This document shows, one piece after another, positions 15,001 to 29,100 of a DNA stretch of 64,000 nt (position 1 is its first letter; each line of letters opens with the position of its first letter). The notes under the pieces were generated by a model, which was not told where the DNA came from, made no database searches, and saw nothing but the letters and a program-made list of their open reading frames with translations. Both the position numbers and the translations under genes were made by a program. The DNA is from Brachypterus glaber (lineage: Eukaryota; Arthropoda; Insecta; Coleoptera; Kateretidae): positions 9,154,847 through 9,218,846 of the forward strand of contig OY294046.1 in assembly GCA_958510825.1 (NCBI GenBank), in the 5' to 3' direction.

Positions 15001-18000
15001 AAAAAAGTATAGTTTACGATTTTTCCCCATAAAATAAATAATTTTTGAAAAAATGAGTTTTTTAAAGAAATTTTGACAAAAATTTCCATTTTTAACCCAA
15101 TTTTAAACCCTTAAAAAATTTATATAACAATATAAAATATATGGCCAGAGAATTTCATTAACTCTAAAATGATTTAACACACAAACGCCCCTTTCTAATA
15201 AAAAAAATCTCCTTATGCTCCCCTGTCCTCATTTTAAGAGTTACAAATATCAGATATGATCATAAGTAGAAAAGTACACAAATCTAACTTAACATAACAT
15301 TAGATTAGTGACATTTTTATGTTTAGTTTCAAACGTTATACAAAAACGTTATCAAATATATAAATCTAACCTTAAAAACTAACGTTTGACAAAAACGTTA
15401 TAAAATACATAAATCTAACGTTAGTTTCCCTACTAAATTCTAACCTTTTTCTAACCTTATTCTAACTTTAAATATTTTTTAAATTTTCATTATTAATATG
15501 TTAGCTATAGTAGAAAATACTAATTTCAGATAGCTATGTGACTAGGTTTGATAATTATTTATTATTTCTATAATAAGTTTAAAAAATATCCCTCAAAAGT
15601 CAAAATTATAGTAAGTCTGGCAACGCTGTATTAGAATTGAAAAAATATTTTAAGATTTTGAATGTATAAATAAATATTAACTAACTAAATATAAAGTTTT
15701 TCTGAGAGGTAAACGTATTTATCGAAGTATAACAGCATATTACACGAAAAATATTTAGGGCCACCTAATAAGATGGCTCTTTTATAAATATATTAAGATT
15801 TATTTATATGAATAAATTGGTCTCCAGCTGCCATTTTATGATGCAGGTATAAATTTCCTAGTTGGCCACGCCCCCTCCGAAAGTTAGAAATTAAACGTAC
15901 TTATAACGTATTTCTAACTTAAAAATCTAACGTTAGATTAACGTTTGTAACTAACGTTAGATTCTAACGTTAAAAAGCGGGAAATTTGCACATATTTTAT
16001 AACGTACTTTTATACAGTTTTCTAACGTTAGAAAAACGTTATTCTAACTTTAAATTTCTACAAGAGAAGTTATCTTATTTATATGTTCTAAATTGAAATT
16101 CGGTATCTCCACTCCTTTAAAATTTAAGAGGGGGCGACTTTTGGACCGATATGTATGTACACGGAAAGAAATTAGTGGGCTCTGCGCTATACATTATAAG
16201 ATATTTGGTAACAGTGGCAAATTATAGTGATTTAAGCTATAGATTATAAGGGACACAATAACTAATAATGTTAAAAATAAATTGGAAACGATTATATATA
16301 TTACAGACACGATTATATTTATTACAGGCACTATTATAAATTTACAGAAATTTTATTATATTATAAAAATTATTAGCACGGACAATAATTAAATCTATTT
16401 AAGCTATAAATGCCATACTATTTGTTATATTTTATTATTCACTAAACAATTAAAGTATTTCATATAAATTTTTACACTGACTGCCATAATTGTAAGAGAA
16501 AGCCTTGTATTTATATAATAAGCGATTATAATTTGCTTGGTATGTGTGTTATAGCGCTCCTAGCTATAATTTTTTTTCCGTGTATTACATCTATGATACA
16601 TGTTACATGTTACCGTAAGTACCCAAGTACCAGTAGGTAAGTTTCAATACATATTGAACTTTTTAGTGCCTAGCGATATTGCTTATCGTAATTTTAATAT
16701 TTAAACTATTATAATATTTTATGGGTATCTGTAAGGTACAATAGTAGATATTACTCTTCGCATTTGACAACATGAATATTAAAAAAAAAAGATAGAATGG
16801 TTAAACAGTTTGGATAAAGATGAGTTTATTTTGGTGGTGTTCTTGGATTTTAGGCGTGCTTTTGAGACTGTGTACAGAAAACTATTGGTATGTAAGTTAA
16901 GGAAGCTTGGGATAAGGGAAATTTAAAATTTTTGTAAAAAAAATGTATTTTTCCCCGCACCCAAAACAATCCCGAGCACGAACTTTTGGTAACATACCCG
17001 TATGCCAAATTTCAAGTCTCTAGCATAAAGCGTTTTTAAGTTATCGTGCTTACAAGATTTCCGGACAGAATGATCGACCGACCGACCGAACGATCGACAT
17101 TTTTTTTTTGCTACAAATTGATTCATATCGACATAAAACGTCAATAAACGCAAAAATACGCAAAAAAAATAAAAAAAAATTGCATTTTGTATTCGGCTTT
17201 CCGAAAATTTGAAAATTTTCAAAATGAAAAAGCAAAACTGATACTTTTTAAATATTTTATATATTTTCTTATTTAATTGGATTTGTTAGAAACTTGATAC
17301 TCTGGTAGACAAGGTTAAGGCTTTAGTTCAAAGCGTTCTCAAGAAAGTGTTACAATCAGACTCCAAAGCACCGCATTGCCGGAAAAGTATTGTGGCAGCC
17401 ACAACAGATTTTTTTATAGTGTACAGTGGTGGCATTAAATATCGGGACAAACTATTTTTCATAGATTATAGTGGGTCTTGTGTCATATTTTAGAAAACAT
17501 CAAAATATGTCAAATGTTTGTTTATTTTTTGCTGTTATACGAGTAGTTTGTAAAAAAAGTGTTTTTTATCTTTATTTTAATTTAAAATAAGCTTGCTTAT
17601 CGTGGAAATTAAAGAGAAAGAATGCTCAGTCCTCCTTAGAATTAGGAGATATGAATGAGGTTCAATTTTACTGAAAACAGTTCAAGAAATAGATCTGTGT
17701 CTTAAGAAATGTTTTATTGAAAAAACATTAGGTTTTTATATCAAACCGAAAAACGATCCTCGGTGGTCAAAATCTACAATGGATGGTGAAGCAATTTTTA
17801 ATTATATAAGAAAAACCGAGAAAAACAAGGTGCAGTTGCCATATACTAGGATTTTTTTTCGCTTACCTCAGTGAGGCTTTTCAGTAATGAACTCTTAAAC
17901 TCAAATCCATTTTCAGTAGAAAATTTATAAAACCTTGTGAGTTTTTAGCTGTACTGAAGAGAAAAATGAATATTAAACACGTATTCTTTACCCGTATAGT

Positions 18001-21000
18001 ACAATTTTGATCCAAAGAATATCAATTTTATTATTATTTAAATAATTACAACATTTGTGTAAAATTTAATGAATCAATAAATACTAATTTATTAATTTAA
18101 TATTTTTTGACAGTAAACTTCAACTAAATAATTCAGTTATGTCAAAACGAAGTAACCTAGTTTTTAATTTTTAAAATAATCCCATATTAATCCATGAAAA
18201 AAATATAAAAATGACACGAATTTTTTTGAGGTTGTCCCGATATTTAATGCCACAACTGTACATCAAAATGCGAAGAAATTCTTGTAAAACAAATGTATTT
18301 AACTACTGACAATCGCATTTTTTATGAAATATAAACTAATGTTTTTAACGAAAACTGTTACTTGACTAATAATAACAAATTTTAGTTAATAGCTCTAGAT
18401 GAAAATAGTAGCATACATTAAGAATTTATATTGTTTTACACTGAATCCAAAATTTTAAGTAAGTAAACTAGCCCTACTAGGGCTCCACAGTTCATTTTGC
18501 TTTCCCATTTTGAAAATTTTCAAAATTTCGGAAAGAATTGTATTCGTGCAAAATTTTTAAAAGTTTTTTTTTGTGTATTTTTGCGTTTTATGACGTTTTA
18601 TGTCGATATAAATCAATTTCAAGAAAAAAAAATTGTCGGTCGGTCAGTCGATCGTTCTGTCCGGAAAATCTTGTAAGCACGATAACGTAAGAAAGCTTTA
18701 AGCTAGAGACTTGAAATTTGGCATACAGGTATGTTACCAAAAGTTCTCGCTCGGGATTGTTTTTGGTGAACATTGGGGCGCGGCAAGGGCGGCAAATTAC
18801 ATTTTTTACAAAATTTTGAAAATTACTATATAGGGGTTTTTAAGGTTGCTAAAGTTGAATCTAATAATAAACATTTTCTAACTCGACCCCCGCAGGGGTA
18901 AGGGGGTAAATATTTTTAAATATTTTCAATATTTTCGTCAAAATTGGTATATTGGGGTTTTTGAGGTTGAATGAATCTGATATTTTTTTTTTAATTTCAC
19001 CCCCTGAGGGTTGGGGGTAGTTTTCGTAAAAACTGGTATATTGGGGTTTTTGAGGTTGCTGAAACTGAATCTGATAATAAAAAAATCTAAATCCACCCCC
19101 TGAGGGCTGGGGCAGTTTTCGTGAAAATTGGCATATTGGACTTTTTGAGGTTGCTGAAAGTGAATCCGAATATGAAAGAAATCTGAAAATTTCTAACTCC
19201 CCCAAAGGGGCGGGGGGTAGTTTTGGTGAATATTGGCATATTCGGGTTTTTAAGGTTGCTGGAAGAGAAAGCTCTTTTACTGGGCAGTGTATTTTTATTA
19301 ATTTAGGTGTACTTTTTAACATAAAACAAATTTCAAAATAAAAAAAAAACAATTGTTTGTCAATTTTTCCATACTTTGAGTTATACCGCCGAACAAATTT
19401 TTTTCAGATCTATATAACCTTAAAAAGCCAATGTCAGTGCTTGTGAGATAAATGTAGACTTTAAGCGACAAGGGCCGACGTTAAAATTCTGCTAAACTGC
19501 TAAAACGGCCAATATTTGACTAAGTGTATCCGTTCAAAATTTTTGACATTGGCCCTTTTAGAACCAATCCACAGAAATAAATACATTTAATAATATTTAA
19601 TAATATTTAATAATATTTAACAAAAATATTATGCATTTTACTCGAGTATTGGAGTTGATACTTTCATACAACTTATGTAAATAAAAACGTTTTAAAAAAA
19701 ATTGGAACTGCAAAAAAATATTGTTTTTTTGCTTTAAATTACGTAAAAACATGTTTTTTAAAAAACGTATATTTTAGTTCAATTTTGCTAAAAAATGGAG
19801 TTAACTCCTTTATACAACTAACGATTCGATTTTGTTTATATTATTTGAATTAAACTATAATATAATCTTAACTTCTTTTTTTTAATTGTTCGATGAGTAA
19901 TTTAAAATATAGAAAGGAAAGCCAAATATTTCCAATGGAATCAATTTTATCTTGGTATGTGCATTTCCGTTTGCAAATGTCTATACCGGGTGTTTCAGGA
20001 AGGTAGTTCACCCCACTTAACTTTTTTATTTTTTTATGTAGGATCGTTTTCCTTAAAAATTATTTAATTTTTTTTGAAAAAGTCCGCCATTTTGTTATTT
20101 TTTGGCCCAAAAAATTCTTCTATAGTGACTTTAATACTGAATAATATCCCGTTTTTTTTTTCAGTCGATCCAAACGGCCGGAATCATGGCGACCACCGTT
20201 TTTTGATGTTTAAAAAAAAAATATGGCGAAAAAATGGCACTTTAAAAATCTAAAAGAAAATTGTATTCTTAAATAAAGCCTAGAGCGCTTGCACTGTAAG
20301 ATTTTTTTTGTTTTATGTTTTGTCAGCCCAAGTCCAATGTTTATGAATTTTGTCTGTAAAAGAAAAAATCATGTAATGTATAAGGTTTTATGTTGCATTT
20401 ATATATGAGAATAACTTGTTCTTAAATGTTTTTTCTTTATTTATAGATTTAACTTCTGAAGAAAGCTTGCTGAAAAAATTGATATTTGAATAGTGAATAA
20501 TTTTTGAAACGCCGCGAATCTATGTTTAGGAATACTATAGTTACTTTTTTAGATTCTAATCTTTGAAATAAACGTTTATTTTTATTTAAAAACAAAATAT
20601 AGCCCTGTTAACGTAAGAATTTTATTTGCTTTAAACACAACTCTTCACGATTGTACTTAAGTTTAGATCGTACGTATTGCTCTTTTTTGATATTTAAAAA
20701 CTCGTTCAACATTGTTAGTAAATGAGTACCTATACCTCTAGCTAAGATTTTCATCTATATGGATACCTAAAAATTTGTGACAACTCTCCTTCTACATTAA
20801 TTATAGTAAATTACTGTTAGTAATGCTTTCATTTTCTTTGGATTTATTTTTTAACTTAAATAGCATAAAGCAGTTTTGATTGGGTAATTAAAAATCCTTT
20901 TAGTCCAGTTTAAGACTGTGTAAAGAATTGTAGAACACCCTGTATTTCGGAAAAATTACTAATGAAGCATATAATTATTATTTATCAGTAAACAGTTATT

Positions 21001-23095
21001 ATAGTTTATTACACCATAGACTTTTACCTCAAAATAATTCTTCTCTAAATATACTCTGGCTTACTTTACTAATTTTGGGGCGGGAAACACGATAAAAAAG
21101 TTTACAGCTCTAGGGGCATTATTATTTTTTTAGGGGCCCCTATTATTCCTACGTGAGTAAGAATAATTTTAAATGATAGGTAAAAGGTGCAAAAGAATCC
21201 TTCTTACGTATTTGTTATGCTCCAACTGCAAATATGTAGTAGTTATAATTTAAAAAATATATATTTTTGTTAAATTTTCCAAAGTTTGATGTTTAATGAA
21301 TAGTTTTAAAACTATTAATCCTGAAAAAAATAACTAGTCTAAAAGAGAAACTCAAAAATCTTAAAAAATGTCGTTTGTACCTTTTATGTAACTGCCTTGG
21401 TAACTGCATTTAAAAAACAATATTTTTACATCGGCACTTACTGCTACTAAGAGTGCCGATGCATCGCGATGTATTGAAATCCTCGCCAAAAAGTCAAAAT
21501 CTTTGACCACGTTTTTTTTTACATTTCTCGACGTTTTAGACCTTTCTGAGTCGAAATCAGTAAAAAAAAAATTTGCGTCCGTCTGTCTGTCTGTCTGTCT
21601 GGGTGTAAACTCTCTAAAAAGTCCAAACTCCATTTCTACATGAGATATCGACTTGCGGGTTTTTGCATATTGTTTCTTATCGTATTCCGAAGAACTGATT
21701 AGATTTTGGGGGTAAACGATTGGGGATAAGGAGGTAAAACTTCTATTTTTAGCGTTTTTTGTTTATAATTAAGGAAATTATTATTGTATTTGGTTAATTT
21801 AGCACTTATATAAAAGATAATTTTAAATTGGTCAAAAAATGTTATAAACAACGTTTTCCTAAAACGCATTGTTTTCGAGATATTGGCGTTTAAAGCAGTA
21901 AAGGTTTTTTTAGCATATCTCACATATTTATAACCCGATTTCAAAAAATTATATTTTAAATAAAAGCTCTTTTTAAGCCCTTTAAAAAATGTTATATACA
22001 GTTTTTTGCTAGAATATAATGTTTAAAAGATACAGAATTTAAAATTAAACAAAACACCTAGTTTGAAATTTGCAAACTAGATGGCTCTAGTGTACAATAG
22101 TGCCGATGTTTTGACAGGGTGCTTGCAACTTTTAATCTAGTTTTTTTTTTTAATTAACTACATATTTTAATTAGCCGTTTAATTGGAGTTTTTGGCAAAA
22201 AACTTCCAAACTTTTACTCATAGGCAAATGCAAATGATTTAAAATGAAAGAGCATCAAAAATTACATGAGAAAATGCCTAATAGCACCATGTTAAATTAA
22301 ATGCTGTTTTTTTTTTGAGGAGAAATTTTTGCTAATTTAGCTTTTAATATGGAGTTTTTAGGAAATATCTTTTGAACTAGCAATCCTCCCCAAATGATTT
22401 ATTTTATCTAAAGAGCGACCAAAAATGCATAAAAAATGTATTTTTCATCTTGTGGTTAGGTGACATTGGTTAGTAGTTTCATTCAGTTTTTATTTTTTAT
22501 TTATTTTTTGTTAACCAATTAGAATATTGTTTTTGGCTAATATCTTCTAAACTATTAAAATTATGTAAATAAAACTAATACATCTTTTTATGTATTTTGT
22601 GTTGCTCTTTTATTTATATTTAATGTTATCTATCCCTCGTTTTAGGGGCTTTAAGGGCCCCTAAAAAAATAGCAAAGCCCTTAAAGCGATATTTTTTTAT
22701 CATGTTCCCCACCCCAATTTTTAAATTAAGCTAAAGTTTACCCATCGAGGTGTTATTACGTGCTTAAGGCCTTTTTTGTTTTCGGCGACTATACTGCCCC
22801 ACTAAGACAAGTTGCAACTTTTTGAGATAAACACACCATTGTATTGATTTACACTAGCCCCATATACTAAAAAGAAATTTCCTATCTTAAACCCAAATCC
22901 TAAAAATTAGATGTTTGTCCTATGTGGAAAATTTTCAATTTTTTCTAAATAAAATTGTTCTAACTAGTCTTTACTGGGCGAATAAGTCAGGACTAGGACT
23001 AACTTTACAGATCTTAGTAATTTGAAAAACTAGTAACACAGGGGTAGGCAAAAAGAACCATATGGTCTAGTTGCCAGGCTTGACCTCCCCACCAT

Positions 23096-23130
<35 letters not shown>

Positions 23131-26100
23131 GTAATTTGATTGGACTTTTTCAACGAACTAATAACTCTTCTCTCTAGAATTAGGGTCACTTCATCTTAGT
23201 CTTACTTTGTTCTTTCGTTAGTTTTCGGTTTTTGGACTTGGCTTGAAAAAAAACGAAAACCAGAGCAAAAACAGACCAAGTACAGATGAAGTGACCCTAT
23301 CTAGAATAGGCATTTCATTCGTTAAAATTGACAAAAATGTCGGCAACATAAACATTCGTCTGTCTTATTTGTTTACAAACAAACCGAGATGTTGGAGATA
23401 CTTTATTTTAACGCTATGCGTATTCTAGAAAGGAGTTATTAGTTCGTTGGACTTTTTAGATCATTTTGTCCTAACTTTTTCAGATAGATAGAATAAATGA
23501 CAATTTATTTTTCTGACAAAAAAAAAATATTTTTTTACTCAAAGCATATCACGTACTTTTTATTTAAAATAAAGCAGAACCCAACGCCATATTTATTTAA
23601 ACATGTTTTCAAAAAGTGGAAACAAAAACACTAAAACTGCCCTATTGAAAATGGCTATAACTCAAAACATCTAATTTGTAGATAGGACAACTTGTCTCAG
23701 CAAGGCAGTATAGTAAATATAGTGAATGAAAGTTTGGAGATATGTAATCTTAAGCATCCGGTGGCGATACAATAAGTTGTAATACAGACGTAATCACCAG
23801 ACACGCCTACACTCACCAGTGGTGAGTGGTGAGTCACCACCCAAGAAATAAGTAAAATTCGAGCACGCAAAGTTAGATTTTGCTCTAATTTTAGTTACCT
23901 TGCAACGTTAGAGTTTAACTGGAACGTAAAAATTTCATGTTATGAGCTGCGCTAATAGCGGCCCACAAAAAAAATATTGTAAAGATTAAAAAAAAAACGG
24001 TTACCCCCGCACGTCGGGGATTGAGTTTTTTTATTATCAGATTCCATTTCATCGACCCCAAAAACCTCTATATGCCAAATTTCTCGCCAAATTTTATTAA
24101 TTTCTTGTTGTTCTTGTTCTATAAATGTATGTTATATTTTTTTCTTGTTTTATTAGAACAGAAAATAATTAAGAATAAAGTATTTTTTTTTGCCAACGTT
24201 TCGGTCTTTATTGTAAGGCCATCTTCAGGGCTTGTTAAATAAATATTGTAAAGTTATATAAAAACTATTGAGTAAAAAATATAAATTGATGACATTGAAG
24301 GAAAAAAATAATTTGAAATTAAAAAAAAAAAAAAAGGTAACAGGTAAAAAATAGTCTTAACATTTAGCATCCACACTGGCATAGACGTATTGTCACTGCC
24401 AAAGTCAATGATAATTACAAATGACATTAAGATATAGTTAAAGTTAGTAATGTAGTGTATGGTATAGTGTATCATAGTGACTCACTATTAGTGGATGTAT
24501 GTATTGGATTTTAATTGATTTAAAAAAAAAACTACTTTATTCTTAATTATTTTCTGTTCTAATAAAACAAGAAAAAAATATAACATTTATTAATTTGGAA
24601 AATTATTACAAAAAAAATGTTTAGAATTGAAGGGAGTACAAGGGAGTAAACGAAAAAATTTAAATTAGTGTAATTGTACTAGTGTAATTTGTAATAATTT
24701 TAGTGGGCAAGAAAAGGATAGAATTAAAATTTAATATAAAGAAGAGCGAATTGATTGACAAAAACAGTTTGAATTTATAACTGATAAGAAGTACAACAGA
24801 GTATTTCTTTTTGTTAGTTGTGTTTTGGCTGAATCAAAATAAGAAACTCTGCACAAAATGGTAAGTTTATTATTATTTTTGTTCTGGTTAAGCGGAGCGG
24901 TCCAAAAGTCGCCCCCCTCCTCTTAACTTTTGAACGAGTTGAGATATCCACTTCAAATTTAGAACTCTTAAATAAGACAACTTAAACTATCTTTTAGGTC
25001 TTAAAATGTGGGCAGGGTGGCAAGGGGGGACATTTTTTTAAATGGAAAGGGAAATTCTCCATTTAACTTTATATTTTTTAATTTTTTTAAACATTATTTT
25101 TTGGATTTAAAATAGGGTTGAAATGGGTATTTTTGTCAAAATTTCTCTAAAAAGATCAAACAATTTTTTTTAAATGACTAACTTCATGATGAAAAAACGT
25201 AAATTATACTTTTAGACTAATTTTAATTGACATAAATAAAAATTTACAAGAAAGAACTTAAAAAATCGCACAAAAAATTGAAAATGCAAAAGCTTAAAAA
25301 AATTGTTTAACAATAGAGTCCAGTCCAATAGAGAATTTTATTTGCTTTAAAATGATGTATCACACGGCCCCCCTTTCTCTTTAAAAAAAATGTCCACCAA
25401 TACCCCCAAAATAAGAGCTGAATCAAATATATGCTTAAAGATAGTTTAAGTTGTCTTATTTAAGAGTTCTAAATTTGAAGTCGATATCTCAACTCGTTCA
25501 AAAGAGGGGGGGTGACTTTTGGACCGCTCTGTATATATTTTTAATATTTACAAAAAAAAACAAATAAAAGTTGAAAAAAATACACAACTTTTTTCCATGG
25601 AAAAAATTGTTTTCAGCGATATCCATAGAAAATAAAATCGCAAGAATTATGAATTACCTTTTCTGCGGTATTAAGGTAGCGTTCAAGTATTACGTAACGC
25701 AAATTGTATCAAAATTCATACCCTTCATACCTCTGTTCTCGCGTTATTAAAGATTTCATATTTTGGCTAGGGGGTGTGTTAGGGGGGTAGCCTAAATATG
25801 AAATCTCTATAATCTATAATAACGCGAGAACCGGGGTATGAAGTGTATGATTTTTGATACAATTTGCGTTACGTAATACTTGAAGGTTCCCTAATTAATA
25901 GTTACTAATCTGGAGTTATAAATCTAACCATCTTGAACAACACGGTTAGAGTTATTAATCGGGATTTAGCCGTGACAAAAGGCCGTGTAAACCGTGATGA
26001 TTTATAAATACCGATATCGCCCAGATATTGCTCGAATATTGCGAAAAAAACATTTACCCTTTGAATATGAAGCAGAATTTTTCTTACTTATTATTATTAT

Positions 26101-29100
26101 CAGCGAATCCCCCAAAAACAAAAAAAGTTAAGGGGGATTAAATTAAAAAAAAATCGAAAAAGCTGAAAGAAAATTCCGATTAACGTAACTTTTTGATGAA
26201 AAATTACTTTTATTAGGTATAAGGATCAATTCTATCATACCAATTTTGAAAGTAATCCCCCCAAAAACAAAAAAGTTAAGGGGGTTAAACTTTTTTTAAA
26301 AATGAAAAAACTATCATTTTTAATTTTTTTTTAATTTTTTTTTGTTTTTCGTAAAAAGAAATTGAATTTTTTATCAAGATTTTTTTGATTTTTTTTGATT
26401 TTTCGTTTTAAAGAAAAATCTTACTTAAAAAAATGTGATTTTTTTAAAGATTTTTTTTATAACTTTCGTTCTTCGCAAAAAGAAAATAAAAAAAATGAAA
26501 AATTTTAATTTTTTTTTTTTTGAAAAAAAATCCAAATATTTGGGAAAATGCAATATACCATTTACTGTGAATAGTTTACAATGGATTGCGTAGCATTACG
26601 TATCTTCACGGCTTGTTTATATTATAATTTATAACTGCGGTATACCGCAACAACTACCGGTAGTTGTTTTAAACATAAACAACTTGTTTATCGTGCAACA
26701 TAGTCATATAGAAGAGAAAAAGATGCAAGTCGATTGTAAAACAAGTTTACACTACGATATTTCAAAAACGCTTTGACCCAGTGACTTGAAATTTGGAACA
26801 ACGAGTAGTAAAGTAGTAAAGAAATTTTTTTCCAAATTTCAAGTCTATATGTCAAAGATTTCTTGAAAAATCGTAGTTTAAAGTTGTTTTGCAAGCGACT
26901 TGCATCTTTTTCTCTACTATAGACTAATTTTAGTATTCTGCCGTGCTAAGCTGAAAGGTACTATCTACATAGGTTTAACATATACAGATAGGACCTTTCA
27001 GCTTTGGAAGGCAGTATTTAGGTAAGCAAACTTTTGGTATACACTTTTGGTTTTTAATAACCCCTTCCCGGCATCCGGAAAGGGCCGGGAAGGGGTTATT
27101 AAAAACCAAAAGTGTATACCAAAAGTGTATACATGTATGTAATGGAGCTCTCTACAACTAGAATTATGAAACAAAAGACGTCTACCCTATCTCTATCTCA
27201 TTTGTGCTACACTTTCCAGCCAACCAAATGAATACTGTATTTGTTTTTCATACAACAAATACAGTATTTATTTGGTTGGCCGGAAAGTGTAGCAGTGAGC
27301 GGCACGAACGAACATAGCTAATGTGAATCTGTAGAATAAGACAATTCTACTAAAATTTAGATGGCGCCAGTAATTTCTTTAATATAGTTACACTTTTCGC
27401 CCGGCCAGGTAAATATTGTATTTGTTCAACAAAGAACAAACACAGAATTTGTTTGGTTGGGTGGAAGTGGGAGTGTATGTATGTCTTCTATCCTTTTTGG
27501 GTAGAACTTTTGTCCCTGTCTAATCTAACGGGAGAAATCTCCATTGTATACAATTGTTTACAGCGATATAAATTATTAATTGATTTTTTTTATGAGAAAG
27601 TAAACTCATTCAAGACGGATGATTTTTATCATTTTAAGTTACAACTTGTAACTACACCTTGGGTGTCAGAAGTCCGCCCCCTCCCTTTAACTTATAAACA
27701 GTTTAAGATATCAACTTGAAATTCGGAACACTTAAATAACATAACCTAAATAAATTTTTGGCTTATATTTGATGAAAATTATCAAAATTTGCGTTACGTA
27801 ATACTTGAACGTTCCCCAAGGTGGGATTTTTTTAATGGAAATGGGGGTCGAGCGGTACATCATTTTAAAGCTAATAAAATTTTCTATTCGACAATACGTT
27901 TTATTTTATTCTATCCTTTTTTATAGATGGGGTTAAAAATTGTTGAAAATGGTAACTTTCTTCAAAATTTCTTTAAAAAAATCACAAATTTTGTTTCATG
28001 AATAGTTTTACGATAAATAAACGTAAATTATACTTTTAAACTAATTTTAAATGATATAAATGGAAATTAAAAAAAATCCAAAAGAATTGCATTTTTTGAG
28101 AAAAAAATAGAATTCAACAACTTAAAAAAAAAATATTTAAATAAATTAAAAATTATATGATCAAAAAGAGAACTTGATATGCTTTAAAATGATGTATCAT
28201 ACGATGCCCATTTTCATTTAAAAAAATGTTCCCCCTTACCCCCCTGCCTCCATTTTGCCCCTAAACATATCAAATATGTACACACAAAATTATTGGGTTA
28301 TGTTATATACGTGTTCCAAATTTGCGGTTGATATCTTCAGCCGTTCAAAAGTTAAAGGGGACGTCTTTAGACACGAACTGTATAGGAAATTATATACCTA
28401 GTTGATTTTTTAAAGAAAAAAGTATGACAGGGGATTCCCCTAAGGTCAAAGGAAAATAAAAATATTGAATACAAAAATTCGACAATTATTCAAAAAAAAA
28501 TCAATTTTTTTAACACACTGTTTAAACAGATGCGATAAAAATGAATATTCAAGACAAAAAAATAAGGTTGAGGTAATTATTACTACGTTTACAGGCAATA
28601 AACTTTAACATATTTTGATAAATTTGCTAATTTGTCCCTTAATCGTATTGTAATGTACTACACACAATAATATAAATTTCGCAGCTATATGGTAGAAGAG
28701 TTTGATTTTAAACTTTCAAACTAATACAGGGAACATTTTTTCCATAATATGGCCAATGGAGCTCTCTACAACTAGAATTATGAAACAAAAGACGTCTACC
28801 CTATCTCTATCTCATTTGTGCTACACTTTCCAGCCAACCAAATAAATACTGTATTTGTTTTTCATACAACAAATACAGTATTTATTTGGTTGGCCGGAAA
28901 GTGTAGCACTGAGCGGCACGAACGAACATAGCTAATGTGAATCTGTAGAATAAGATAATTCTACTAAAATTCAGATGGCGCCAGTAATTTCTTTTATAAA
29001 AATAATATAGTTACACTTTTCGCCCGGCCAAGTAAATATTGTATTTGTTCAACAAAGAACAAATACAGAATTTGTTTCGTTGGGTGGAAGTGGGAGTGTA

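Noticed and set aside
18861..19352. 163-codon minus-strand ORF
   Set aside because: Made of the repeated 115-bp unit (QFSRKLPQPSGG-like repeats in translation); a by-product of the tandem repeat.
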